Assembly (NCBI RefSeq): GCF_963678845.1
Contig: NZ_OY787464.1
Span: 186,001-250,000, forward strand
Direction of reading: 5' to 3'
Length of the DNA: 64,000 nucleotides
Source: an uncultured Bacteroides sp.
GTDB lineage: Bacteria > Bacteroidota > Bacteroidia > Bacteroidales > Bacteroidaceae
Shown: positions 35,352 through 42,963 of the stretch, one piece after another
Numbering within the stretch: position 1 is the first letter of the stretch
Layout: each line of letters begins with the position of its first letter
The notes under the pieces: generated by a model
Databases searched by the model: none
What the model saw: the letters and a program-made list of their open reading frames with translations, nothing else
Told to the model about the DNA's origin: nothing
Position numbers and translations under genes: made by a program

Positions 35352-36398
35352 ATGATTGAATTACTGAAGCATATAGAAGCCTTACTATTAGAGAACGATT
35401 GTGTAATCATTCCTTCATTTGGGGGATTTGTCTCTCATTATACGCCCTCCAGATGGTTGGAAGAAGAAGGATTATTCCTTCCTCCTACTCGTTCTATTGG
35501 CTTCAATCCACAGTTAAAAATGAATGATGGATTGTTGGTTCAATCTTATATGACGTCTTATTGTACCGATTTTTCTGACGCCTCTAAACTTGTAGATAAA
35601 GCAATTAAAGAACTTGTTGATACTTTACACGAAGACGGAAAGGTTGAAATGCATGGGATTGGAAATATGTTTTATACTATTCATAATACTCTTCAATTTC
35701 AGCCCTATGAAGATGGGGTACTAACACCTTATTTATATGGTTTGAGTTCTTTTGAAATTGAAAAGATTGGATATAAGGCTGACATAAAGGAAGATAGTAT
35801 TGAATTAACCAAGTCTAATTCTAAAGTGTATGAAATTAGAGTTAGCCGTTCTTTCCTTCGTACTGCTGTAGCAGTTGCAGCTGCAATTATTGTCTTCTTC
35901 TTTATGTCTACTCCTATAGAGAATACTTATGTGGAGAAATCTAATTATGCTCAATTAATTCCATCTGAGCTATTGGAGTCATTTGATAATAATTCAAAAG
36001 TTATTGAATCAGCTAAAGTTGATAATTCAATAGCAAATAATTTAGGAGTACAAGCTCCTCTGAAAAAACAAGAGCAATTAAAACCGAAAGTTGTAAAAGA
36101 GGTTCTTGTTTCTAAAAAAGTAGAAAAGAAAAATGATCCGGTTAAAATAGAAACTACTTCCGCGAATAAAGGATCATACTATATAATTGCTGCAAGTGTT
36201 ACAAATCGTGCTGATGCTCAGGAGATTGTGAATAGATTAAAAGCGAAAGGTTACTCTGGTGCTAGTTTTATTGAAGGCAATGGACGGGTAAGAGTAAGCA
36301 TCATGTCTTTCTCAGATGATACTGAAGCAAATAACAAGCTTAGTCAGTTGAAGAAAAATGTGAACTTTAAGGACGCTTGGGTATTATCAAATAAATAA
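35352..36398 (+). CDS. HU-CCDC81/SPOR domain membrane protein
   Basis: A 348-residue protein typical of Bacteroidota. Two HU-like CCDC81 domains occupy about residues 1-125 (IELLKHIEALLLENDCVIIP, GKVEMHGIGNMFYTIHN). A single transmembrane helix at about 175-195 (TAVAVAAAIIVFFFMST) is followed by a Lys-rich linker. A C-terminal SPOR domain (SYYIIAASVTNRADAQEIV... to the end) would bind denuded peptidoglycan at division sites. The layout suggests a cytoplasmic DNA- or protein-binding part linked to the septal wall. ATG codons at 35334 and 35337 in frame are alternatives. It is followed by the FHA gene. Confidence 0.88.
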   Translation: MIELLKHIEALLLENDCVIIPSFGGFVSHYTPSRWLEEEGLFLPPTRSIGFNPQLKMNDGLLVQSYMTSYCTDFSDASKLVDKAIKELVDTLHEDGKVEMHGIGNMFYTIHNTLQFQPYEDGVLTPYLYGLSSFEIEKIGYKADIKEDSIELTKSNSKVYEIRVSRSFLRTAVAVAAAIIVFFFMSTPIENTYVEKSNYAQLIPSELLESFDNNSKVIESAKVDNSIANNLGVQAPLKKQEQLKPKVVKEVLVSKKVEKKNDPVKIETTSANKGSYYIIAASVTNRADAQEIVNRLKAKGYSGASFIEGNGRVRVSIMSFSDDTEANNKLSQLKKNVNFKDAWVLSNK

Positions 36399-36410
36399 TA
36401 GATTTTCATT

Positions 36411-36935
36411 ATGAAAAAAATATTGTGTCCAAAGTGTGAGAATTATCTCACTTTTGACGAAACAAAGTATACCGAAGGTCAATCTTTGGTCTTTGTTTGT
36501 GAGCATTGTGGTAAACAGTTTAGTATACGTATAGGAAAGACGAAACTAAAATCCCAGAATAAGAACGAAGTTTTTGATGAACAAGAAAATAAAGAAAAGT
36601 TTGGAAGTATTGTTGTTCTTGAGAATGTTTTTGGCTATAAGCAAATTCTTCCATTGAATCTTGGCGATAATGTTATCGGGCGCAGATGTGTTGGGACAGT
36701 TATCAATACTCCCATTGAATCTGGAGATATGAGTATGGATCGTCAACATTGTGTTATCAATATTAGAAAGAATAAAGCCGGTAAGCTAATTTATACTTTA
36801 AGAGATTTCCCTAGCGTAACAGGAACATTTCATATGAATGAGTGTTTGGGTGATAAAGATCGTGTAACGTTAGTCGATGGTGCAATTGTTGCTATTGGTG
36901 CAACTACATTTATTCTTCGTTGCGCAGAAAATTAA
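36411..36935 (+). CDS. Zinc-ribbon and FHA domain protein
   Basis: A 174-residue cytoplasmic protein. The N terminus has a four-Cys ribbon (CPKCE at 6-10 and CEHCG at 30-34), followed by a short charged linker and an FHA phosphothreonine-binding domain. FHA hallmarks are NVIGRRCVGTV at about 89, the serine-His motif MSMDRQHCVINI at about 108 and a final DGAIVAIGATTFIL. It starts 12 bases after the HU-SPOR gene and is probably co-transcribed. No Ser/Thr kinase gene is in the window, so the partner is unknown. Confidence 0.88.
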   Translation: MKKILCPKCENYLTFDETKYTEGQSLVFVCEHCGKQFSIRIGKTKLKSQNKNEVFDEQENKEKFGSIVVLENVFGYKQILPLNLGDNVIGRRCVGTVINTPIESGDMSMDRQHCVINIRKNKAGKLIYTLRDFPSVTGTFHMNECLGDKDRVTLVDGAIVAIGATTFILRCAEN

Positions 36936-37228
36936 AATCTTAAATTTTAGTATTCTTTTAGTTAACAATAGCTCGCAAATTACGCCCATTGTCTCAGGAT
37001 ATTTTAAATATCGCAAGGAAATGGCCTTATAAAAGCTCAATTTCATGCTAAATAGTCTGATTAATAGAATATTAATGTCAAATTTGAGTTACTAGAATTT
37101 ATCTTAATCTAGAAAAATTAGATAATCTGTCACATTATGGAAGAGTAGAACTTGTTTCTTTCTTCCATTTTTTCATTATTACTATCTAAATTATAATCTA
37201 TATCGGTAAATGTTTTATTGTTCTTCTT

Positions 37229-37279
37229 AATTGCAATAATTATATCAATGTTTTTTATTTTGATATAATTATTGCAATT
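37229..37279. repeat. 20-bp perfect inverted repeat
   Basis: Positions 37229-37248 and 37260-37279 are exact reverse complements with an 11-base T-rich loop. The stem is very AT-rich, with a central TTGCAATAATTATATCA. No flanking gene ends close to it (FHA gene stop is nearly 300 bases away), so it is not an obvious terminator. Confidence 0.85.
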
Positions 37280-37479
37280 GAATGAATATCAGAATTCTTA
37301 TCAATGCTTTTGTTTTTAAGTTCTAGTCTAATATGTTTCGTGAATTATCTAGATTTTAATCTAGAAAGAAGTTTCAGACATTTTGATATGTTTTAGAAGA
37401 TAATTTGCGGGAACTTCTTTTTGAATATTACAGAATACATTCTGGTTCCGATGCTAATTCCAATTGCTTTTAAAATAAA

Positions 37480-37508
37480 AATAACCCACTATACATTAGT
37501 GAGTTATT
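37480..37508 (-). terminator. Terminator of tRNA-Glu
   Basis: AATAACCCACTA and TAGTGAGTTATT form an 11-of-12 bp stem with a 5-base loop, followed on the minus strand by a T-rich run, nine bases from the tRNA. Confidence 0.8.
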
Positions 37509-37516
37509 ACTATTTG

Positions 37517-37589
37517 TAGCGGATCCGGGAATCGAACCCGAGTCTCAACCGTGAGAGAGTTGCGTGCTAGGCCACTACACTAAACCGCC
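37517..37589 (-). tRNA. tRNA-Glu (anticodon CTC)
   Basis: A 73-nt cloverleaf on the minus strand: anticodon stem CAACT / GGTTG, loop CTCTCAC and T-arm TCGGGTTCGATTCCCGG. Acceptor GGCGGTT pairs with ATCCGCT with one U-U mismatch and a terminal G-U. It reads GAG. The promoter element TACTTTTG is at 37602-37609. Confidence 0.88.
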
Positions 37590-37601
37590 ATTTTGATAAT
37601 G

Positions 37602-37609
37602 CAAAAGTA
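37602..37609 (-). promoter_or_regulatory. -7 element of tRNA-Glu
   Basis: TACTTTTG on the minus strand, 12 bases upstream of the tRNA. The -33 position shows only a weak match. Confidence 0.65.
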
Positions 37610-37635
37610 ATACTTTTTTGTTAACTGCAATAATT

Positions 37636-37914
37636 TTAGAGGATCTTTTTTCTCTCTTTTATCATTTTATTCATTAGCCCGTAGCGTTTATCTACAACCT
37701 GATTGGTTGGAAAGAATGTAAAATTAATCTGCCAGCCATTGTTCCTGAATGCAAACTTTCGTCCGCTTACTCCTTCATTAATATTCCTAAGTTTTTGTAA
37801 TACAAAGTCTTCTATCCCATTTGGTACTTCAGTGGATGCCTGAAGTACGTCTGCTGTGACAAAGAATCCGGGAGTGATAATTTGGCCAACAAGGGTGAGA
37901 ATATCGTCAGACAT
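37636..37914 (-). CDS. Small protein of unknown function, coupled to fetB
   Basis: A 92-residue cytoplasmic protein starting MSDDILTLVGQIITPGFF. I do not recognise its family. It has no signal peptide or membrane helix, contains a mixed alpha-beta pattern (FRNNGWQINFTFFPTN) and a basic C terminus (MIKERKKIL). Its ATG overlaps the stop of the permease gene by eight bases, so it is likely translated with the exporter and may act on it or on the same substrate. An upstream in-frame start at 37938 would add eight residues. Confidence 0.65.
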   Translation of the reverse strand: MSDDILTLVGQIITPGFFVTADVLQASTEVPNGIEDFVLQKLRNINEGVSGRKFAFRNNGWQINFTFFPTNQVVDKRYGLMNKMIKERKKIL

Positions 37915-38707
37915 TTTTTTTATTTTCTTTAAATACACGGATCAATCTGCCAAACTTATCAAAGGATTGCCGAGATGCAAGTTTGATAGTGATCATAATG
38001 GAAAGTATGGAGGCGGTAAAAGTGATGACTACTATCATCATTTGATATTTTATTGCAACATTAGGACTGCTTCCACCAAGAATCTGACCAATCATTGTAC
38101 CAGGGAGAGCTACAAGTCCCATTACTGCCATATTGGCTATGCAAGGACTGAATGCTTTAATGAGCGCTTGTCTGATGAAAGGTGCCTGAGCTTCTTGGTG
38201 AGTTGCACCGTTTCCTAGTAAATAGTAGTACTGCTGTTGCTCGCGCTGCAATCCACTATAGAAAGTATTGAGCCCAATTACGTTGACGGATAGCATATTA
38301 CCCATCAATATACCAAATACGGGGATAAAGTACTGGGCATTAAATATATTATCCAGCTTGAGTACCAATCCTAAAAAGTAGATGCCGATTAAAGCTACTG
38401 AAAACAGGAAGCCAATGGAAATAGGAATCAATAGGACTTTTCGTTGTATACGGGTGCGGACTAATGCTGTTTCTGCTGCAACAATAATCATGATAAATAC
38501 CCAAAGAAAATTTACAAGTGGATGGTTATAGATGAAGAGATATTTTAAGTATACACCTATAAGAAATAACTGAACAAGCATCCTGATAACTGCTATTAAA
38601 GTAGATTGTACCAGCCCGGTTTTAAATTTCCATAAGAAATACAGTGGAATGCCCATCATCAGCAAACCAACTAGCAAGTTCCAGTAACTGATATCGATTG
38701 TTCCCAT
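37907..38707 (-). CDS. fetB: FetB-like ABC transporter permease (UPF0014)
   Basis: A 266-residue inner-membrane subunit with about seven helices, of the YbbM/FetB family. E. coli FetAB exports iron and gives peroxide resistance. The family motif GNMLSVNVIGLNTFYSGL is at about residue 140 and GATHQEAQAPFIRQALIKAF at about 168. It lies five bases after the ATPase gene. The metal is inferred from the family, not from the sequence. Confidence 0.9.
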   Translation of the reverse strand: MGTIDISYWNLLVGLLMMGIPLYFLWKFKTGLVQSTLIAVIRMLVQLFLIGVYLKYLFIYNHPLVNFLWVFIMIIVAAETALVRTRIQRKVLLIPISIGFLFSVALIGIYFLGLVLKLDNIFNAQYFIPVFGILMGNMLSVNVIGLNTFYSGLQREQQQYYYLLGNGATHQEAQAPFIRQALIKAFSPCIANMAVMGLVALPGTMIGQILGGSSPNVAIKYQMMIVVITFTASILSIMITIKLASRQSFDKFGRLIRVFKENKKNV

Positions 38708-38712
38708 GTGGC

Positions 38713-39333
38713 CTATAAATAAATAATATTATCGCAACCAAGTTTAAATGTGCGGTCGTGAGATACAGCAAGTATAGTCATCCCTTTCTGCGATAAAATA
38801 TTAAAGAAGTTGAGTACTCGTTCTACAGAGACTGCATCAAGAGCGGAAGTTGGTTCATCTACTATTAGGAAAGGCTTTTGTAATAGTGCAGCCACGGCTA
38901 TCATTATTCGCTGACGTTGCCCTCCCGAGATTTCACTAACTCGTTTTGTGTATAGTTCCTCTTCCAGGTTTAATTCTTTAAAAGTAGAAAAAAGTTCTGT
39001 TTTAGAGAAATGAATTCCTCTATTTGCTTTTAATTCAAAAGGTAGTTGAATCATCTCACTCACCCATTCACAAGGAAGTGCTAGTTCCTGAGGAATCCAT
39101 GCAATCTTTTTACGAATCAGATCAATATTTGCTTCACAAAGTAAAAGGTCATCTATCGTTATGGTTCCACTTTTTAGCGGAACAAATCCCATAATGGCAT
39201 TTAATATTGATGTTTTTCCACTACCTGATTCTCCAGAGATACAGACAATTTCACCCTTTTTTATATGTATGCATAGTCCCGTAAAGAGCTCCAGCTCTCC
39301 ATAAGTAATGCAGGCATCTTCTATTTTGAGCAT
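38713..39333 (-). CDS. fetA: FetA-like ABC transporter ATP-binding protein
   Basis: A 206-residue ATPase for the FetB permease. Walker A is GESGSGKTS at about residues 34-42, the Q-loop lies in KIAWIPQELALP, the signature VSEISGGQRQRI is at about 133 and Walker B FLIVDEPTSALD at about 155, with the H-loop AVSHD. It is short, as usual for this family. It is transcribed after the HU gene with six bases between and directly before the permease. Confidence 0.9.
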   Translation of the reverse strand: MLKIEDACITYGELELFTGLCIHIKKGEIVCISGESGSGKTSILNAIMGFVPLKSGTITIDDLLLCEANIDLIRKKIAWIPQELALPCEWVSEMIQLPFELKANRGIHFSKTELFSTFKELNLEEELYTKRVSEISGGQRQRIMIAVAALLQKPFLIVDEPTSALDAVSVERVLNFFNILSQKGMTILAVSHDRTFKLGCDNIIYL

Positions 39334-39339
39334 TTTTTC

Positions 39340-39780
39340 TTATTTTCTGCGAATAGGCTTACGGCCTCTTGGCTTTGAAATCTTTGCTTCTTCTTTTGTT
39401 TCCACTTTTTGGAAAGAGACAATGCGGAAGCTTTCAAGCATATTTACTTCAGGAAGATAGTTGATTCTGCTAAATGAAACGTCTTTTGAACGGACTTCTT
39501 CTGCATTGTTTACTGTAGGACTTTTTACTGATGTGGAAAATGTACCCAATGAATCAATCTTTACAGTGTAGCCATCCTGCAGATTCTTCAATAAATGCTT
39601 GCTAAGTCCTGCAACAACAGCAACCACATCGGCTTTTGAAAGTGTACTTTCTTCGCACATATCTTCAATGAGGCGGTTCAAAGTAACAGTTCCTTTAGTC
39701 ACAGCTTTAGCATAATAACGAGGTGTCTCTTCGGGCTTCATGTTATTATTAACTTTAGTAGCCTTAAAATCTATTGCCAT
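39340..39780 (-). CDS. HU-like (HU-HIG) DNA-binding protein with AT-hook-like tail
   Basis: A 146-residue nucleoid-associated protein. The HU fold spans about residues 20-125 (TLNRLIEDMCEESTLSKADV, GYTVKIDSLGTFSTSV), in the longer form seen in Bacteroidota. The C terminus KISKPRGRKPIRRK resembles an AT-hook, with PRGRKP as the minor-groove core. The TGTACA array C lies about 65 bases upstream, between this gene and the divergent ferredoxin-domain gene. Co-transcription with fetAB is likely from the six-base spacing. Confidence 0.88.
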   Translation of the reverse strand: MAIDFKATKVNNNMKPEETPRYYAKAVTKGTVTLNRLIEDMCEESTLSKADVVAVVAGLSKHLLKNLQDGYTVKIDSLGTFSTSVKSPTVNNAEEVRSKDVSFSRINYLPEVNMLESFRIVSFQKVETKEEAKISKPRGRKPIRRK

Positions 39781-39844
39781 ATTGGTTATATTTAAAATTT
39801 ATGCCGTAAAGTTATAAATTATACTTGTTAAATCAAATAATTCT

Positions 39845-39916
39845 TGTACAAAAGATTGTTTTCTTTTGTACAAAACAATATATTGTTTTGTACAAGGGAA
39901 TTAATTCTTTTGTACA
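39845..39916. repeat. Phased TGTACA array C (4 units, 22-bp period)
   Basis: TGTACA begins at 39845, 39867, 39889 and 39911, exactly 22 bases apart. A 30-bp perfect palindrome (39866-39895) is centred on the middle linker. The array sits in a divergent promoter region: its right end is 25 bases upstream of the -33 element of the ferredoxin-domain gene, the only one of the four arrays in such a position. Confidence 0.92.
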
Positions 39917-39941
39917 GGGAAATAATAACGTTCCGTTATGT

Positions 39942-39972
39942 TTTGACAAATGATTCCAATCGTTTATATTTG
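39942..39972 (+). promoter_or_regulatory. Promoter of the DUF2148 gene
   Basis: TTTG (39942-39945) and TATATTTG (39965-39972) with a 19-base spacer, 29 bases upstream of the ATG. Array C lies immediately upstream, where an activator or nucleoid protein could act. Confidence 0.85.
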
Positions 39973-40001
39973 TATCCTTAATTAGAATAAAAAAAACAAG
40001 A

Positions 40002-40538
40002 ATGATATTAAATGAACGGGATGTTCGCCATGAACATATGCTTTATGTGGCAAAACAAATGATGACAGCTGCACGTACAGCTCCTAAAGGAAAAGGTGTA
40101 GACGTAATTGAAACTGCTGTTGTTACTGAAGGAGATATAAAATTACTTTCTGATGAGTTGATCAGACAAAACGGTGAGAACGGAATGATGTTCTTTCTCC
40201 GTGATGCAGAAAATATTCTGTCTGCCGAAGCTATTATATTAATAGGTACGCGCGAGCATTTGCAGGGATTAAACTGTGGCCATTGCGGATTTGCTACTTG
40301 TGCAGAGAAACCGAAGGATACTCCGTGTGCTCTGAATACTATTGATGTGGGTATTGCTATTGGCTCGGCGTGTGCTACAGCATCCGATTTGCGCGTTGAT
40401 TCCCGCGTTATGTTCTCTGCCGGAATTGCTGCTCAAGGGCTCAACTGGCTTCCTGGCTGCAAAACTGTGATGGCTATTCCTATCAGTTGTTCCAGTAAAA
40501 ATCCGTTCTTTGATCGTAAACCTAAAGAAAGGAAATAA
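40002..40538 (+). CDS. DUF2148 ferredoxin-domain protein
   Basis: A 178-residue cytoplasmic protein with the Cys-rich motif GLNCGHCGFATCAEKPKD at about residues 90-107, probably binding an iron-sulphur cluster, followed by the conserved TPCALNTIDVGIAIGSACATAS region. This matches DUF2148, a family found near redox genes whose reaction is not known. It precedes the agmatine deiminase gene by six bases and shares its promoter. Confidence 0.88.
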   Translation: MILNERDVRHEHMLYVAKQMMTAARTAPKGKGVDVIETAVVTEGDIKLLSDELIRQNGENGMMFFLRDAENILSAEAIILIGTREHLQGLNCGHCGFATCAEKPKDTPCALNTIDVGIAIGSACATASDLRVDSRVMFSAGIAAQGLNWLPGCKTVMAIPISCSSKNPFFDRKPKERK

Positions 40539-40544
40539 GTAAAA

Positions 40545-41660
40545 ATGGGTATATTAGTTAGTCTCCCAAAGAATGGAGATGAAGAAAAAAATTATCAAGT
40601 AAATTGGGGCAATCCCTTTGGTCTTCAGGTTGAGATGCGTGCTCCTTTTCTTCCTTCTGAGTGGCATAAACAAAGTGGTGTACAATTAACCTGGCCACAT
40701 GCCGGTACTGATTGGGCTCACATGCTTAAAGAGGTGCAGGAATGTTTTACCGCCATTGCCCGTGAAATAGCAAAGAAAGAATTATTGCTTATTGTGGCTC
40801 CTGATATTGATACTGTAAAAGCACAGATTTCCAATAGAGTAAATATGGAAAATGTTCGTTTCTTTGAATGTGAAACAAACGATACCTGGGCTCGGGATCA
40901 TGGTGCCATTACTTTAATTGACGGCTCTACTCCTCGCCTGCTCGACTTTTGTTTCAATGGCTGGGGGCAAAAATTTGTTGCAGGTCTTGATAATCAGATT
41001 ACACGCAAGGCTTATGATGCAAAATGCTTCAAGGCAGAATATGCAAATCACCTGAATTTTGTACTCGAAGGTGGTTCTATAGAGAGCGACGGATTTGGAA
41101 CTCTGCTCACAACATCTACTTGCTTGCTTGCTCCAAACCGAAACGATACAATGAACAAGGTTGAAATAGAGGAACGTTTGCGTTCTGTGTTTCACATGCA
41201 GCAGGTACTTTGGCTGGATCATGGTTATCTGGCTGGTGACGATACTGATAGCCATGTAGATACATTGGCGCGTCTATGCCCCAATAACACAATTGCTTAT
41301 GTAAAATGTATAGATCCTGACGATGAACATTTCGAAGAGTTGCAGAAAATGGAGGAACAACTTTGTACCTTCCGTACGCTCAAAGGAGAACCATATCGCT
41401 TGCTTGCTTTGCCAATGGCAGATTGTATTATAGAGAATACTGAGCGTTTACCTGCCACTTATGCAAATTTCTTAATCATCAATAAAGCAGTACTTTATCC
41501 CACTTATAATCAACCAAAAAATGATGCTGAAGCAGCAGCTGTGCTTGCAGAGGCTTTCCCTGATAGTGAGATTATAGGAATTGATTGCCGTGCACTAATT
41601 AAGCAACATGGATCACTCCATTGCGTTACAATGCAATACCCCGAGGGAGTGATTAAATAG
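40545..41660 (+). CDS. aguA: Agmatine deiminase
   Basis: Hydrolyses agmatine to N-carbamoylputrescine and ammonia. It is a pentein-fold enzyme. Key regions are SGVQLTWPHAGTDWAHML near residue 45, NDTWARDHGAITL at about 110 with catalytic acidic residues, a DSHVDTLARL segment with the catalytic His at about 235, and the nucleophilic Cys in HGSLHCVTMQYP near the C terminus. The first 30 residues before MRAPFLPSEW are not expected in the family, so ATG 40635 is an alternative start. With aguB it forms a two-step pathway. Confidence 0.92.
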   Translation: MGILVSLPKNGDEEKNYQVNWGNPFGLQVEMRAPFLPSEWHKQSGVQLTWPHAGTDWAHMLKEVQECFTAIAREIAKKELLLIVAPDIDTVKAQISNRVNMENVRFFECETNDTWARDHGAITLIDGSTPRLLDFCFNGWGQKFVAGLDNQITRKAYDAKCFKAEYANHLNFVLEGGSIESDGFGTLLTTSTCLLAPNRNDTMNKVEIEERLRSVFHMQQVLWLDHGYLAGDDTDSHVDTLARLCPNNTIAYVKCIDPDDEHFEELQKMEEQLCTFRTLKGEPYRLLALPMADCIIENTERLPATYANFLIINKAVLYPTYNQPKNDAEAAAVLAEAFPDSEIIGIDCRALIKQHGSLHCVTMQYPEGVIK

Positions 41661-41694
41661 TATTTCAGGTATAACAAATAAAAAACAAGAAACT

Positions 41695-42585
41695 ATGGAC
41701 AACAGAACCATCAAAGTGGGCTTAGTGCAACAAACTAATGCGGCTGACATAAAAGAAAACCTGAAAAAACTGACGGAAAACATTGAAGCCTGCGTGGCTC
41801 AAGGTGCACAGTTGGTAGTGCTTCAAGAGTTACATAACTCCTTGTATTTTTGTCAGATAGAAGATACAAACAACTTCGATCTTGCAGAGCCTATTCCCGG
41901 CCCTTCTACAGGATTTTATGGAGAAATTGCCGCCGCTCACGGAATAGTATTGGTTACATCTCTGTTTGAAAAGCGCGCTCCCGGATTGTATCATAACACA
42001 GCCGTGGTATTTGATACCGACGGCTCTATAGCCGGAAAGTATCGCAAGATGCATATTCCCGATGATCCGGCCTATTATGAAAAGTTTTATTTCACCCCCG
42101 GCGATTTAGGCTTTCAGCCTATTCAAACTTCTCTTGGAAAACTTGGTGTACTTGTTTGCTGGGATCAGTGGTATCCGGAAGCTGCCCGCCTGATGGCACT
42201 TCGTGGTGCTGAATTACTTATTTATCCCACAGCCATTGGTTGGGAAAGTTCGGATACAGAAGACGAAAAATCCCGTCAGCTTAATGCTTGGATAATTTCT
42301 CAACGTGCACATGCTGTGGCCAATGGACTTCCGGTTGTATCCGTGAATCGTGTGGGACACGAAGAAGACCCTTCCGGACAAACAAACGGCATTCAGTTCT
42401 GGGGAAACAGCTTTGTAGCCGGTCCGCAAGGAGAGTTTTTAGCTCAGACAGGAAACAAAGAAGCAGCGAACATTGTCGTTGAGGTTAGTTTAACTCGTTC
42501 CGAAAACGTTCGTCGTTGGTGGCCTTTCCTTCGTGATAGAAGAATTGACGAATATGGAGAAATAACCAAACGTTTTATTGATTAG
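41695..42585 (+). CDS. aguB: N-carbamoylputrescine amidase
   Basis: Converts N-carbamoylputrescine to putrescine, CO2 and ammonia. A 296-residue nitrilase-superfamily enzyme with the catalytic triad visible: Glu in LVVLQELHNSLYFC at about residue 45, Lys in KYRKMHIPDDP at about 117 and Cys in VLVCWDQWYPEAARL at about 154. It follows aguA by 34 bases. Together with nspC at 7.3 kb this supports putrescine and spermidine synthesis from arginine. Confidence 0.94.
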   Translation: MDNRTIKVGLVQQTNAADIKENLKKLTENIEACVAQGAQLVVLQELHNSLYFCQIEDTNNFDLAEPIPGPSTGFYGEIAAAHGIVLVTSLFEKRAPGLYHNTAVVFDTDGSIAGKYRKMHIPDDPAYYEKFYFTPGDLGFQPIQTSLGKLGVLVCWDQWYPEAARLMALRGAELLIYPTAIGWESSDTEDEKSRQLNAWIISQRAHAVANGLPVVSVNRVGHEEDPSGQTNGIQFWGNSFVAGPQGEFLAQTGNKEAANIVVEVSLTRSENVRRWWPFLRDRRIDEYGEITKRFID

Positions 42586-42662
42586 TTTATTTATTTGTAA
42601 GCGAAAATTTTAATCTTCTGTTTGGAAACAGCCCAATATAAGCTTTCCGCTTTTCTTATACT

Positions 42663-42696
42663 AGCCTATTCGGAAATTTTTTCGGGCAGGCTTTTT
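42663..42696 (+). terminator. Possible terminator of the agu genes
   Basis: A short AGCCT / AGGCT stem with a long imperfect inner part and a T-run after it, about 80 bases beyond the aguB stop. The pairing is modest. Confidence 0.4.
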
Positions 42697-42898
42697 AATT
42701 CAATAAGAGAGAAAATTGATAATGATATGGAGACCTATTAATGTATTGGGGAATAAAAGAAGTAGTTCTTTAGTTACTATAAATTTATATGTAATATCCA
42801 TTATATGCCATCAAACAGAGCTTATGAATTAACTCCTTTGACATCGAATTATACAGACAAGGATATTTGTTTTTTAGAGAAATATAGGATTTAAAAAA

Positions 42899-42936
42899 GG
42901 TAGTAGTGGTAAAAGTTACACTTTTCCACTACTACC
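42899..42936 (-). terminator. Terminator of aspS
   Basis: GGTAGTAGTGG pairs with CCACTACTACC, extended by AAAAG / CTTTT, around a small loop. On the minus strand it is followed by a T6 run, 28 bases after the aspS stop. Confidence 0.88.
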
Positions 42937-42963
42937 CTAATTTATAAAATATATAAAATTGTT

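Larger units (their letters stand above)
36936..37516. other. Gene-free stretch with inverted repeats
   Basis: About 580 AT-rich bases without a convincing ORF. It contains a 20-bp perfect hairpin (37229-37279), a smaller palindrome CTAGATTTTAATCTAG near 37348-37363, and the tRNA-Glu terminator at its right end. A non-coding RNA or remnants of an old element are possible; nothing more can be supported. Confidence 0.5.
42586..42963. other. Convergent intergenic region between aguB and aspS
   Basis: 378 bases with a weak hairpin for aguB (42663-42696) and a strong one for aspS (42899-42936). I see no ORF or repeat between them. Confidence 0.5.
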
